Assembly (NCBI RefSeq): GCF_020623625.1
Contig: NC_060201.1
Location: 2,101,682 to 2,165,681, forward strand
Origin: Saccharomycodes ludwigii
Taxonomy: Eukaryota > Ascomycota > Saccharomycetes > Saccharomycodales > Saccharomycodaceae
Length of the DNA: 64,000 bases
Direction of reading: 5' to 3'
This document shows, one piece after another, positions 10,070 through 20,512 of the stretch (positions are counted from its first letter, which is position 1; each line of letters begins with the position of its first letter). Position numbers and translations under genes: made by a program. The notes under the pieces were generated by a model. It had not been told where the DNA came from, did not search any database, and saw only the letters and a program-made list of their open reading frames with translations.

Positions 10070-11431
10070 TTACACTTGGAGGCAAGCCCTGTCAGCAATA
10101 TCTTTTCCATACCACATAGTCCATTCTCTATAATACTTACGGTATAATTTTGAACTTACTTGCTCATAAGAAGCTTTTGCTTGTATAGCGCTCCTTACAT
10201 CAAAAAAATTGATACAAATACACAATTTACGTGAAACTACTGGCGTAATATCAACGATATCGCCAAAGATACTGAAATCGTTGAAAATTTCAGAGACATT
10301 CAATGGTGAATAATTAGATAATGGTGAGGGGTAGTGGTTGGCTAAACTTTTAGGTTTTCTAATTGCATGTTTCTTTAAAATTAAGCAACGGCGTGCACCA
10401 GTGCCAAAGGTAGATCCACCATGTTGAGAATAGCATTTTTCATTTTCAGGATATACTTTATCATGAATTAATGCAAAAGCTTGGTTTGAAATAGTGTTTA
10501 TATTTGGTTGAATCCAGGTAGCTGTTAAACATATTCCGTTCACCAAAAATTGTCCAGTTTGAATATACTTGTAAAATTTTTCTGCATCGTTATGTTCCAT
10601 AAAATGAATCTCTAATAATTTTATTTCATTTGTATTGTTAGCCTCATTTATTTTAACAATTTTTTCAATAGGACCAACCCTGATTTGATTTAGTATGCTG
10701 ATAATACCTGTATTTTTAGGTAAATTTTTGAAAACTAGCCCTCTTCTGGTTCTTAAAAATTTTTGTTCATTTTGAAAATCCTGATATTCAGTTCCAGGTA
10801 TAAATTCAATTTTAGGACTATATTTTAATTTAGCTCTTAAAAACTCCTCGGAGTCGTTAACATTAGTTCCGTGGCTAATATAATTAGAATCAGAAGTATA
10901 TGGCTCCAATTGTGGGCATATTTCTAATTCGCTCTCCTCTAATTTTTTTGCCAATATATTCCCGGCAGTAGTGGTTTGCATTGTTTTTTCTTTATCCTTG
11001 CTCTCTTTTGTCTTATATGCGTAGGCAGGAACATTAACTTCAAAATCGGAGGCTATATCATCAAGATGTTCCTGTGAAGATGAATATATGTGATTTTCAA
11101 TTACCTTTGTTGCATTAATTGGAAGGGAGGTGTTTTTTTTAAAAAAATTTTCATTCATAATACCAGTTTCTAAGTCTTGTTGTTGTGTATCATGCTGCTG
11201 ATCCAGTTCCCTATTTCTAGAACCCCACAAATAATTTTTTGCAAATTTTTTAAATTTGTGTCTATCATAGGAACAGCTGTTTTCTTCAAACAACCAACTA
11301 CCTCTAAATGGTCTATCTTTAACTAATGTATGTAAAGTCTCCAATTTTGACTTTCTAGTTTTCATTGTTCCTGCGGTAGCTGTACTTGTATTATTGAATT
11401 CATGTTCCAAACTTGTTTGGTAAATACTCAT
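10070..11431 (-). CDS. SSP2: Sporulation protein Ssp2 (RRM-containing)
   Basis: A 453-residue protein starting at the ATG at 11431 (MSIYQTSLEHEF). The reading frame extends three codons further to a TTG, which is unlikely to be used. Residues about 231-300 (RGLVFKNLPKNTGIISILNQ onward) and 347-430 (CLILKKHAIRK, then the SIFGDIVDITPVVSRKLCIC block) look like RNA-recognition-motif folds. The tail reads REWTMWYGKDIADRAC. Identification rests on the RRM features and on position between MET7 and PUS7, exactly where SSP2 (YOR242C) sits in S. cerevisiae, in the same orientation. Ssp2 there activates the meiotic MAP kinase Smk1 during spore-wall formation. It is longer than the 371-residue S. cerevisiae protein, mainly in the N-terminal half. 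Its presence suggests that the species can sporulate. Confidence 0.8.
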   Translation of the reverse strand: MSIYQTSLEHEFNNTSTATAGTMKTRKSKLETLHTLVKDRPFRGSWLFEENSCSYDRHKFKKFAKNYLWGSRNRELDQQHDTQQQDLETGIMNENFFKKNTSLPINATKVIENHIYSSSQEHLDDIASDFEVNVPAYAYKTKESKDKEKTMQTTTAGNILAKKLEESELEICPQLEPYTSDSNYISHGTNVNDSEEFLRAKLKYSPKIEFIPGTEYQDFQNEQKFLRTRRGLVFKNLPKNTGIISILNQIRVGPIEKIVKINEANNTNEIKLLEIHFMEHNDAEKFYKYIQTGQFLVNGICLTATWIQPNINTISNQAFALIHDKVYPENEKCYSQHGGSTFGTGARRCLILKKHAIRKPKSLANHYPSPLSNYSPLNVSEIFNDFSIFGDIVDITPVVSRKLCICINFFDVRSAIQAKASYEQVSSKLYRKYYREWTMWYGKDIADRACLQV

Positions 11432-11591
11432 TATTTTCAAATATTAATATATATAAATTTTTGATTTGATATTTTTTTTTTCCCCCCTTCCTTTTGGAAT
11501 ATACTTTTATATTATTTTTGTTGGTGGTGTTCTAATTTTTTATTTTTGTTATAGAAGTAAAGGTATTAAATGATTCCTTCTGTTATTGTTA

Positions 11592-11622
<31 letters not shown>

Positions 11623-11656
11623 AGATATAAATTATCAGAGTTGATGTTTGTTTTTC

Positions 11657-11690
<34 letters not shown>

Positions 11691-11967
11691 ACTAAAATAG
11701 CAATATGGGAAATAGAGAAGGGGAAAAAAATATAGCTAGTTTAAATTGGCAGTTTACATAAAATAAATAAATTTATTTGAATTAATAGCATAAATTAAAT
11801 AATCATAAAGTCCAAAAAAAATGTTTTGTACAGCTTTTTGTGTCGTTTTCTTTTTTTTTTTTTGATGTCAGTAAAATAAAAAAATAAGAAAAATTATATT
11901 TCTGATTTTAAAGTCGTAAAAAAACACAAGATGTTTATGAAAATATACTGTGTAAAGCCACATATTC
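11432..11967. promoter_or_regulatory. SSP2 promoter region
   Basis: Spacer between two minus-strand genes. It contains an ATT/TTA repeat near 11594-11622, an AT repeat at about 11656-11682 and a candidate mid-sporulation element listed separately. PUS7 3' sequence takes up the right end. Confidence 0.4.
11836..11844 (-). promoter_or_regulatory. Candidate mid-sporulation element (Ndt80-type)
   Basis: On the minus strand the site reads GACACAAAA, an exact fit to the S. cerevisiae Ndt80 consensus gNCRCAAAW. It lies about 405 bp upstream of the SSP2 ATG. SSP2 is a mid-sporulation gene in S. cerevisiae. I estimate about half a dozen such matches by chance in a window of this composition, so support comes from context. 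Confidence 0.35.
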
Positions 11968-14034
11968 CTATAAGGCTTTTATATCACACATATCACCACG
12001 ACGTGAGGTTTCGACTTTCATTAATTCACGTAATAGCATTGTGGCATAAGCGGAAACACCTAATTGAAATTTCAAAATAACACTAACTTTAGAACCGTTA
12101 GGATTACTCTCAGAAAATCTCGATAATTTAGCCTTAAAAAATTTCTGACAATTATTTTTGGCAATAGTATTATTTAAAATTTCTAAATCAGTATTAATCA
12201 AAAAATCTGTTTCATTTTCATATTTGATGATTTTCCACTCAAATTCTTTGACGCTACCAATAATTGGTCTATAACTACCAGGTAACGAAAAATCACGAAC
12301 TTTTCTAACCATATCAAATGGATTCATGTCGTCTTTAGCCATTAATTCAACATAAAAATCACGCATTTCCTTAATTTCAGGATATTTAATATCAAATCCA
12401 GGAGTAGGTAAAACAACATCTTCAATAGTATACTTATTGGAATCAATATCTTCTTGGCTTAAAGCAAAGGCACGAACAAAATCGGCTTCACGTAAATCTT
12501 CTTCAAAATCATCATTTTCATCGAGGCTACCATTGGTTTCTCTTTTTATAGTGGAAGTATTACTTTCAACATTCTCCTTAACAAGCACTAAATCACCTGG
12601 AACTAAAGTTAAACCAAACTTTTTAATTCGCTCACTGACAGCACAATTCCAAACATAACTCTGATAAGCATGGACATACATAGTTCTCAAATTTCTTGGG
12701 ATTTTCATCAACGCATTATGATAATCGGCATGTGTATAATCATTGACGGATTCATCTTTATGCGCCTTAGATAAATGAAACAAAAGAGCATTTTCAGCGA
12801 CGCATTGTCGTGGCATCTTACTTAACGCTAAAGTCGCATCTTTGGTTTCTTCCCAAATCTTTCTAGCCTCTCTTGATTTTGGCATGACATTTTCCTGATC
12901 AGCTAAAATTAGATTGCAAGCTTTTTTATATTCACCAGCCAATAGAATTTTACCAATTTCATGTGTGGATACACTAAAAGTACCAAACCTTTGCATGCCA
13001 AAATAATTGATAAACCCCTTTTCTGTCAAAGATTTACCGCCTTCATTTAGAATTTTCTCTAAAGTAGTAATATCGTCACCATTACCACCAAAATCATGGA
13101 CATTACGAATGGCAATATAAAACTCATTCCCATGTAATTGGCCTAAATTCAAAGCTTTATCCTCAAATTTATAGCCACCCAATACAATACCCTTTAGAAC
13201 TTTATTCAAAGCGTTTAGTCTGTCAAGTCTTATCTTGGAAATGGATAGTCGTTGACAAGTTACACCTCGACGATCTTTGGTGCCTGCAAATTTGATGTTC
13301 CTTGTTGGGGTCTTTAAATACCTGGTTATAATATTGATAGCATCCATGGTTTCTTTATTTTCTTTATATAAGGTGAAATGAATAAATTGTTTGTCTGGAC
13401 CATACCCCCAATTTTCAATACCATTTTTGTCTTTACTCTGTTCAATCAAATATTCTTTACTGACTCTAGACTTTTTGTTGTTGTTGGCGATTTTGAAGTG
13501 GTTATCTGGTGTAGTAACACTTTCCAATTGATTATCAAACACTTTTCTTATTAATTGATGTAGATTCGTTCTGGTTGTTTTATTATCAAAACTGTTTTTA
13601 GTTTCCATAACATTTAATTCCTTATAAACATTTTCTAAAGATATAACATCATCCTCGCCTAACAATTCAACCAATTGCTTTCTGCTTTCGGGATCAATCT
13701 GAAAATCCTTTCTTGAAATTTTTAATTCATCTTTTTGATTGGTTCTCTTATTATTACCATCACCCTTTTCTCTCCCCTGTTCGACTTTCTTTTCTTTTTT
13801 AGGCATTTTGAAGCCTTTGTCATTTAAATGAACAACGGTATCGTCTAGTGAAATTTCGTTAACTAAAAAGTCGCTGTATCTTTGCTTTATTTGGCCTTTA
13901 AACCCACTAGTCTGTGGGGATAAAAATTCAGTAATACCTACATCTTTTTCAGAGATAGAGGCCATGGTTAGTTTTAGTTTTTTTGGGGCATCATCATTAG
14001 TTTCCACTAACGTCCTTTTACCGGTTTCAGCCAT
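11968..14034 (-). CDS. PUS7: tRNA/snRNA/mRNA pseudouridine synthase 7 (TruD family)
   Basis: Converts uridine to pseudouridine in tRNA position 13, in U2 snRNA, in 5S rRNA and in mRNAs, without a guide RNA. At 688 residues it is close to the 676 of S. cerevisiae Pus7. The TruD signature FAGTKDRRGVTCQR is at about 249-262 with catalytic Asp254, and the second family motif NYFGMQRFG at 343-351. The N-terminus has a charged Lys/Asp-rich insert at about 75-110, common in eukaryotic members. Position next to SSP2 matches YOR243C. It faces PRP46 divergently. Confidence 0.96.
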   Translation of the reverse strand: MAETGKRTLVETNDDAPKKLKLTMASISEKDVGITEFLSPQTSGFKGQIKQRYSDFLVNEISLDDTVVHLNDKGFKMPKKEKKVEQGREKGDGNNKRTNQKDELKISRKDFQIDPESRKQLVELLGEDDVISLENVYKELNVMETKNSFDNKTTRTNLHQLIRKVFDNQLESVTTPDNHFKIANNNKKSRVSKEYLIEQSKDKNGIENWGYGPDKQFIHFTLYKENKETMDAINIITRYLKTPTRNIKFAGTKDRRGVTCQRLSISKIRLDRLNALNKVLKGIVLGGYKFEDKALNLGQLHGNEFYIAIRNVHDFGGNGDDITTLEKILNEGGKSLTEKGFINYFGMQRFGTFSVSTHEIGKILLAGEYKKACNLILADQENVMPKSREARKIWEETKDATLALSKMPRQCVAENALLFHLSKAHKDESVNDYTHADYHNALMKIPRNLRTMYVHAYQSYVWNCAVSERIKKFGLTLVPGDLVLVKENVESNTSTIKRETNGSLDENDDFEEDLREADFVRAFALSQEDIDSNKYTIEDVVLPTPGFDIKYPEIKEMRDFYVELMAKDDMNPFDMVRKVRDFSLPGSYRPIIGSVKEFEWKIIKYENETDFLINTDLEILNNTIAKNNCQKFFKAKLSRFSESNPNGSKVSVILKFQLGVSAYATMLLRELMKVETSRRGDMCDIKAL

Positions 14035-14444
14035 TTAATGAGGTTTTAAGTATCGACTGTTATTTTAACGTTTCTTAGTCGAAGGATGGTGAAAACGTAT
14101 TAATTATTTAAAAATACATAGTATGTGTTGAAAAGTTTTGACAATTTTAACATTAATAAAAAGTTAGATTACCTATATGACTTTTTTTTCTTCTTTATTT
14201 TTTTCATTATTTTTTTTGGAAAAAAAAAACAAAAAAAAAAAAAAAAAAGAAAAAAGAAAAAAGAAAAAAGAAAAAAGAAAAGAGAAAAAAAAAGGGAAAA
14301 GACACTTATTTTTTTTTTACTTTCTCGTAATTAGAATAAGTTTTTAATGAAAAAAAAATATATATCTATATTTGCATAATTTGATATAAAAACGGTGCAA
14401 GAAGTAGCAAAAAAATAATACTAGAAATATTAATCTATTAGCTA
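14035..14444. promoter_or_regulatory. Divergent promoter region PUS7 / PRP46
   Basis: No gene is seen. The middle is a T-rich block (about 14180-14218) followed by a purine tract of A runs broken by G (14219-14293), the kind of nucleosome-free poly(dA:dT) architecture seen in yeast promoters. No clear factor site was found. Confidence 0.4.
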
Positions 14445-15569
14445 ATGGAAGACATATCATCTGATAATGTTTATAATAGAATAAAATGGGATTTAAAATA
14501 CAAGTATCTAGCACATTTACCTGAATATTTACAAAACAAGTTAGAAACAAGTGGCATATCTGAAAAGGACACCGATAAAATAGAAGAGGAAAAAACATAT
14601 GATAAACAAATAGATGAAAATATAAATAAAGATGATACTTGGGAGCTAGTAACAATGCTTGGGGGTCATAGTGGATGGATCAGAACTGTTAAAGTTGATC
14701 CTGTATATGGTCAATGGATAGCTAGTGGGAGTGCAGATGCAAGTATTAAGATTTGGAGTTTACTTCCAAATGATGAGGGTCATCATTTGAAAACTACCTT
14801 AAATGGGCATACGATGTCAGTACGTGACATAGCTATAAGTGATAGACATCCATATATGTTTTCTTGCAGTGAAGATAAAACTGTTAAATGCTGGGATTTA
14901 GAACATAAATCTATTATTAGGGATTATCACGGACATTTATCTGGGGTTTATACTGTTTGTATTCACCCAACTCTAGATCTAATTATGACCGCAGGCCGTG
15001 ACTCAGTTGTTAGAGTATGGGATATAAGGACGAAGCGCAGTGTTATGACGCTAACTGGGCATAAAAATTCAATAAACAAGGTGCTTAGCTCACCGGTTGA
15101 TCCACAAGTTATAAGTTGCTCAAACGACAACACTATAAAATTATGGGATTTAGTTAGTGGCGGAAAGCAATATAAAACATTGACTGTACATAGTAAATCT
15201 GTACGGGACATTTGTTTAAATCCAAGTGAGTTTTCCTTTGCTTCATGCTCCACCAATCAAGTATTTTCATGGAAATTACCAGAGGGGTTATTATTGTCGA
15301 ATTTTAGCAAAAACAGAGACATAGGACTTGTAAATACATTAAGTTGTTCTTACGATGGAACGCTTTTTGGTGGATGTGATAATGGTGAAATGTTATTTTA
15401 TGATTATAAATCTGGAAAATTAAAGACAAGCTTTTATGGTGAAAAGGTTAAAGGGATTTTAAGTGGAGAAACAGGTATTTTAAGTAGTACTTTTAATAAA
15501 AAGGGAGATATTTTAATAACAGGAGAAATGGATAAATTTGTTAAAATATGGTCGAAAAACAAATCTTGA
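14445..15569 (+). CDS. PRP46: Splicing factor Prp46 (PLRG1), WD40 protein
   Basis: A component of the NineTeen-related complex of the spliceosome. The 374-residue protein carries an N-terminal lead of about 65 residues and then a seven-bladed WD40 propeller. Repeats are visible as GHSGWIRTVKVDP, GHTMSVRDIAISD, GHLSGVYTVCIHP, GHKNSINKVLSSP and VHSKSVRDICLNP, ending in KFVKIWSKNKS. The GHSGWIRTVAVDP-type first blade is diagnostic for Prp46/PLRG1. It is shorter than S. cerevisiae Prp46 (451) through a reduced N-terminus. It corresponds to YPL151C and lies between members of the chromosome XV set. Confidence 0.95.
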   Translation: MEDISSDNVYNRIKWDLKYKYLAHLPEYLQNKLETSGISEKDTDKIEEEKTYDKQIDENINKDDTWELVTMLGGHSGWIRTVKVDPVYGQWIASGSADASIKIWSLLPNDEGHHLKTTLNGHTMSVRDIAISDRHPYMFSCSEDKTVKCWDLEHKSIIRDYHGHLSGVYTVCIHPTLDLIMTAGRDSVVRVWDIRTKRSVMTLTGHKNSINKVLSSPVDPQVISCSNDNTIKLWDLVSGGKQYKTLTVHSKSVRDICLNPSEFSFASCSTNQVFSWKLPEGLLLSNFSKNRDIGLVNTLSCSYDGTLFGGCDNGEMLFYDYKSGKLKTSFYGEKVKGILSGETGILSSTFNKKGDILITGEMDKFVKIWSKNKS

Positions 15570-15880
15570 TATGGAGGAAATAACAAGATAATTGCATATT
15601 TTGGTTTATATTGTTTGTTACAGAAATATTTACTGTATAATTGCTAAGTATTAAGAAAAATTATAATTTTTTTATTAGCTTTTTTTTTTTTTTTTCATTT
15701 ATTTTTTTTTTTTTTTTTTACTAAATAAAAGATTCACATGCCGTGGCTATTTGATAATTTACTAAAAAAACTGTAACTTGCAATATATTTTTCTATTTTC
15801 ACGAACAGTCAAATCTTAACAAGATCACATTTTTAATGAAAATCTAAATCAAATCGAAGAAAGAGAAAAACAAAAAAAAA
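15570..15880. promoter_or_regulatory. ESA1 promoter region
   Basis: A 311-bp spacer between two plus-strand genes. Two T runs (about 15680-15695 and 15705-15719) probably belong to the PRP46 3' end and ESA1 upstream region. No recognisable factor site was seen. Confidence 0.35.
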
Positions 15881-17233
15881 ATGCCTGAAAAGAAAGAAGA
15901 AAAAGGAGAAGTTATTTACAAATTGATGAATAATGTTAATCAAATATTTATAGGTTGTAAATGTTTTGTTGAAAAAGATGGTAAACAGAGGTTAGCGGAA
16001 ATTCTATCGATAAATACAAAAAATATAGGGCCAGCTTTCTATGTTCATTATGAGGACTTTAATAAACGTTTGGATGAATGGATCACATCGGATAGAATAA
16101 ATTTAGAAAAAGAAGTTCAAATTCCGATAAAGAAAGAAGAAAAGTCAACTAAAAACAAGAAAAAACATCAGAAAAATAATAATAGCAATGACAAACATAA
16201 AAAACAACAATCCTTACCTTTAAATAAATCTAACGAAAACTTAGAAACACCGGATGTTATTATGGATTTAGATAATCTAAACGTACAAGGAATACCTTCA
16301 GAAAAACTAAGTAGAGAAGATGAAATAGAAAAATTAAGAACATCAGGTTCTATGGTTCAAAATCCACATCAGGTGCTGGCAAGAATCCGTAATTTAAACA
16401 AAGTTATTATGGGAGAATATGAAATTGAGCCGTGGTATTTTTCACCGTATCCAGTGGATCTAATTGACAAGGATGTGATCTATATAGATGATTTTACTTT
16501 ACAATATTTTGGATCTCAAAAGCAATATGAAAGGTATAGAAAAAAATGTGTCCTACGACACCCTCCTGGAAATGAAATTTATCGGGACGATTATGTTTCC
16601 TTTTTTGAGATAGATGGAAGAAAACAGAGAACCTGGTGTAGAAATTTGTGTTTATTATGTAAATTGTTTTTAGACCATAAAACTTTATATTATGATGTGG
16701 ATCCATTTTTGTTTTATTGCATGACAAGAAAAGATGAATTGGGTCATCATTTGGTGGGCTATTTTTCAAAAGAAAAGGAATCTGCAGAAAACTATAATGT
16801 GGCCTGTATTTTAACATTACCACAATATCAAAGACTAGGATATGGGCGACTACTTATTGATTTTTCCTACGAGTTATCAAAGGTTGAGAAGAAACTTGGA
16901 TCACCGGAAAAACCTTTATCGGATTTAGGGTTGTTATCTTATAGAGCCTATTGGGCAGATACTTTGATTAGACTATTAGTTGAGCGTAAGGAAGAGATTA
17001 GTATTGATGAAATAAGTCAGATAACTTCTATGACTACTACAGATATTTTACACACGGCTAAAGCATTAAATATTTTGAAATTTGTTAAAAATCAACACAT
17101 TATTTATTTAACAGAAGACGTTATTAAAAGATACGAAAAGCTACAGGCTAAAAAAAGGAGAACTATAGATCCATCTAAATTACAATGGACACCCCCAGTT
17201 TTTACACCTGCTCAATTAAGATTTGCATGGTAG
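15881..17233 (+). CDS. ESA1: MYST histone acetyltransferase Esa1, NuA4 catalytic subunit
   Basis: Catalytic subunit of NuA4/Piccolo, which acetylates histones H4, H2A and H2A.Z; the gene is essential in S. cerevisiae. The 450-residue protein (S. cerevisiae 445) aligns end to end. A Tudor-knot/chromo barrel lies at about 22-80 ([32 protein letters not shown]), then a Lys-rich linker, then the MYST domain from about 172. The acetyl-CoA loop is QYQRLGYG (315-322). Alignment puts catalytic Cys at 309, catalytic Glu at 343 in SPEKPLSD, and the autoacetylated lysine at 267 in LDHKT. The C-terminus [10 protein letters not shown] is nearly identical to the yeast protein. It corresponds to YOR244W. 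Confidence 0.98.
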   Translation: MPEKKEEKGEVIYKLMNNVNQIFIGCKCFVEKDGKQRLAEILSINTKNIGPAFYVHYEDFNKRLDEWITSDRINLEKEVQIPIKKEEKSTKNKKKHQKNNNSNDKHKKQQSLPLNKSNENLETPDVIMDLDNLNVQGIPSEKLSREDEIEKLRTSGSMVQNPHQVLARIRNLNKVIMGEYEIEPWYFSPYPVDLIDKDVIYIDDFTLQYFGSQKQYERYRKKCVLRHPPGNEIYRDDYVSFFEIDGRKQRTWCRNLCLLCKLFLDHKTLYYDVDPFLFYCMTRKDELGHHLVGYFSKEKESAENYNVACILTLPQYQRLGYGRLLIDFSYELSKVEKKLGSPEKPLSDLGLLSYRAYWADTLIRLLVERKEEISIDEISQITSMTTTDILHTAKALNILKFVKNQHIIYLTEDVIKRYEKLQAKKRRTIDPSKLQWTPPVFTPAQLRFAW

Positions 17234-17314
17234 ACTAACCTACGTTTATAATGTATATATTGTTTCATATAGTCCGATAATTGAAAAAAATAAAAAAAAT
17301 AAAAAAAAAAAAAA

Positions 17315-18388
17315 TTAATCAAAAGGCAATGGTCTTGCTGTGTGAGTCTTTTTTTTATTCATTTCAGTGGCTGCTATAGCACTAGGTACTTTAATGCCAC
17401 AGCAATCACCCCATGAATTTTGCTCATGATGATGCCCGCATTCTCCATGTTCATGTTTTTCTGGATCTTCTGGAGGTGACACGCCTTCTGGACATGGTAA
17501 AAAATCACTGAAAAAGAAATGCTGCATGATGGGTAATTTACTTAATACCTCTGCTTTATACATTTTAATCATACCCTCTGCAACTTTGCTCCATTTTTTG
17601 ACCCCACTAATATCGTCTAACATAGGAGAATGCCATCTAAGAGTAGCCGTTGTCTTGACGCTATTTATAAATGAAATACAACCAAAATATAAATATTTTG
17701 AAGCAAACATTTCAACAACTTCATCGTTGTGTATACTACTTGGTTTTAAATGTTTATGCGTTGATAGTTGAAAGGCACCAAATAAAAAGGGTAAAAAATG
17801 GTAATCATCCAAACCCCAAACACCGTGCGACCCTGCAGGTTCTAGCCAATATTCCTTTTCCAATTTCCTCATTAATGACATATATTGAATGAACAATTTT
17901 AATATAATATTAGTATTATCTTGATCGAGATGTAATATATTGTATTTTGTTAGGCCATATAAAAAGCAAAGAAAATTTAATTCATGACCTGAACCGTAAT
18001 CTATTCTTTGTCTGTTTCCCCAAGATTCAATTAAATAGGTGGATAATTCCTCCAATTGATCAATGGTTAATTCAGGGATATGTGAGGAGATAATTCGATT
18101 AGCATTTTTGGATAAATCATCATAAAAATCTCTAAATTCAAGTTTACCGAATCTGGATAACTCCCTTTGATTAATAACTGGATGTTTAATAAAAATGGAA
18201 TCTATATCATCCAAAATTTTGGCTACTTTATTAACACTCTCACTAATAGGTATTTTATAGTCTGTATTTTCACGCCCTTCAACACTAAGTGCCAAATTAG
18301 TAATGAAATCAACCAAATCTTTAAATGTACTAGAATTTTTCCATAATTCCAGATCTTCATTAGTTAATAGTCTTTTTACGGGTTTCAT
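17315..18388 (-). CDS. RRD2: PP2A phosphatase activator (PTPA), Rrd2
   Basis: A peptidyl-prolyl isomerase of the PTPA family that activates PP2A-type phosphatases. The 357 residues nearly equal the 358 of S. cerevisiae Rrd2. Conserved blocks include SWGNRQRIDYGSGHELNF, WLEPAGSHGVWGLDDYHFLP and KWSKVAEGMIKMYKAEVL. The tail GDCCGIKVPSAIAATEMNKK ending in PLPFD is specific to the Rrd2 branch rather than to Rrd1. It is YPL152W by position, convergent with ESA1 at an 81-bp gap. Confidence 0.97.
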   Translation of the reverse strand: MKPVKRLLTNEDLELWKNSSTFKDLVDFITNLALSVEGRENTDYKIPISESVNKVAKILDDIDSIFIKHPVINQRELSRFGKLEFRDFYDDLSKNANRIISSHIPELTIDQLEELSTYLIESWGNRQRIDYGSGHELNFLCFLYGLTKYNILHLDQDNTNIILKLFIQYMSLMRKLEKEYWLEPAGSHGVWGLDDYHFLPFLFGAFQLSTHKHLKPSSIHNDEVVEMFASKYLYFGCISFINSVKTTATLRWHSPMLDDISGVKKWSKVAEGMIKMYKAEVLSKLPIMQHFFFSDFLPCPEGVSPPEDPEKHEHGECGHHHEQNSWGDCCGIKVPSAIAATEMNKKKTHTARPLPFD

Positions 18389-19000
18389 GTTTTATTATTC
18401 GATTTGAACTTGATAATTGTCTATTTCTTTTAATAACTCTACCAGCCAACAAAGAAATAAAAACAATTGAAGGTACACGTTTAGATTTAACAAAATAGAA
18501 AGAAAGAAAAAGGGAGAAGAAAAAGAAGGAGAGAAAGAAAGAAAGAAAAAAAAAAAAAAAAAATTAAATGTAAAAAAAAATGTAAAAGTAAAATTAAGAA
18601 AAAAGTGTTATTGCAAGTTGTTTTTTTTTTTTGCCTTTTCTAAAATTTTGTAGGTTTTATTTAGTTATAAGGTTGTTAGTATTTTTCCTGCGCGTTTTTC
18701 TCAAGAATAATTAGTATGTAACACTGGCATCATTGGTTTAAAAGCTATTATTATGAACGCCTCTGTTATATGTATAGCATGTTCTCTAAAATAAAATAAA
18801 ATAAAATAAAATAAAAAGTATCGTTACAATTGCCAATAATAAAAAGTTTGTAAGATATAAGAAATAGTTGAGAACCTTCCCTACCAAACACTTTTCTTTC
18901 AGTTATATAATATTAATACAATTAAATGCAGGTTATTTTGTTTTATTGTTTATTTATTTTTTTTTATTCATTCGGTTCAAACATCTCAATGCTTTTCAAA
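18389..19000. promoter_or_regulatory. RRD2 promoter / DGA1 3' region
   Basis: No gene is seen. It holds a purine tract (about 18497-18562), T runs, and five or so tandem AAAAT units at about 18788-18817. Both flanking genes are on the minus strand, so the left part should be the RRD2 promoter and the right end the DGA1 3' region. Confidence 0.4.
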
Positions 19001-20059
19001 TTATGCTACTAATTCCAACTCTACATCATTATATCCAAATTTAGCTTTATATTCATTGAAAATTCTACTTAACTCTTTAACATAAAGTCCATGATAATTA
19101 TCAACGTCTTTTTCGGAAAAGTTTTCTAGTTTGGGTACCATTATTGGATTACCAAAAACTAAATTTATGGGGTGTCTAAAGGGTATAAATCCCCAGTCAT
19201 AATTAAATATCCCTCTCGCATAAAAAAGCGGTATGGTAAACCCCCATCTATTTTTCATCCATAATTGGAATCTTCTAGTCAAAGATTTATTCTCGGTACT
19301 GAGTACATTATATATTTCATTTTCTCCAAATGCAAAAATTGGAACTAAACCTACGTTACCAACCTCTAATGCTAACTTAACAAATCCTTTTCTCTTGTCT
19401 AATATTAATTCAGCCTTATGAACTTTAGCATGCAAAGACTCTTGTGCACCACCAATAACAATGCAAATAGAATAATTTTGTTTCAGCACTTTAATCGCAT
19501 TTTGCCTTGATACCGCAGTCACACCCAAGCCCAGTAAATAATCTCTATAAAATGGGATGTTAAACACATTAACTAGAGTCATTAAACAAGTAGGTATTCC
19601 AGGGAATTTTAGACTCCAATTGACTCCCTCTGTGGAAATAGCGCCGAATGAACCCAATGCACATATCCCGTGGGGATGATAGCCAAAGATATATTTAGGT
19701 CCAACAAGTTCGTTTTGGGGGGTAAATGTAGGTTTCAGGTCACAAGTTTTGTATAATTTAATTGGAAAGTAGTTACAATAATATTTCCATATTTTCAAAC
19801 TCCTGAAAAATTTTGAATACCTTCTAACAACGCCGCCGTTTACTGGGGTTCTATCAAATACATAGTATATTAAATATGGAAAAAATATAGTGAATAATAA
19901 AAGTGGATTTGCTAGTACGAATAGTGAAAAAATGGCAAAAATGAAAATACAACTAACTTGCCATGTTACAGCTGCAGTTTCCAATCTTCTACTGAACGGT
20001 GTATTTATTGAACAGAATATCCTATCCTTTTTTTTAGTGTTTTTCTTTGACTGTGTCAT
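19001..20059 (-). CDS. DGA1: Diacylglycerol acyltransferase Dga1 (DGAT2 family)
   Basis: Makes triacylglycerol from diacylglycerol and acyl-CoA on the ER and lipid droplets. The 352-residue protein has a hydrophobic hairpin at about 33-68, the YFP motif at 97-99 and the catalytic HPHG motif at 128-131. These are followed by the DGAT2 blocks CIVIGGAQESLHA, RKGFVKLALEVG and PIFAFGENEIY. S. cerevisiae Dga1 has 418 residues; the difference is a shorter N-terminus. It corresponds to YOR245C. A match to the Ino2/Ino4 element lies upstream. Confidence 0.97.
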   Translation of the reverse strand: MTQSKKNTKKKDRIFCSINTPFSRRLETAAVTWQVSCIFIFAIFSLFVLANPLLLFTIFFPYLIYYVFDRTPVNGGVVRRYSKFFRSLKIWKYYCNYFPIKLYKTCDLKPTFTPQNELVGPKYIFGYHPHGICALGSFGAISTEGVNWSLKFPGIPTCLMTLVNVFNIPFYRDYLLGLGVTAVSRQNAIKVLKQNYSICIVIGGAQESLHAKVHKAELILDKRKGFVKLALEVGNVGLVPIFAFGENEIYNVLSTENKSLTRRFQLWMKNRWGFTIPLFYARGIFNYDWGFIPFRHPINLVFGNPIMVPKLENFSEKDVDNYHGLYVKELSRIFNEYKAKFGYNDVELELVA

Positions 20060-20148
20060 TTTAATGGTTAAGTATCGATAGGTTTATTGGTTTTTGTTTG
20101 ATTATTATAATTATATTGTTCTCTTTTCAGTGTTGTTTTCTTTATGCA

Positions 20149-20181
<33 letters not shown>

Positions 20182-20474
20182 CCCTTTTTCCGACCTTTTC
20201 GTATACAAAAAGAATAAAATCAATTCAATTAATTAGTTTCTCGAGGTGGAATTAAAGATAGATCATAACTATAATTAGAGCAGAAAAGAATAGGAAAAGA
20301 AAGGAAAAGAAAAGAAAAGAAAAGAAAAAAAAAAAAAAAAGAGAATAAGGAGATGCCTATTTTTGTAGTTTAGTTTGTCATTAAGCATTAGATTTTCAGA
20401 AGTATTTAGAAACCTATGAAGATTAAAGGCTGTTACAATAGATTTTCACGTGCCGCAGGTAAAAAGTTTTGTTG

Positions 20475-20512
<38 letters not shown>

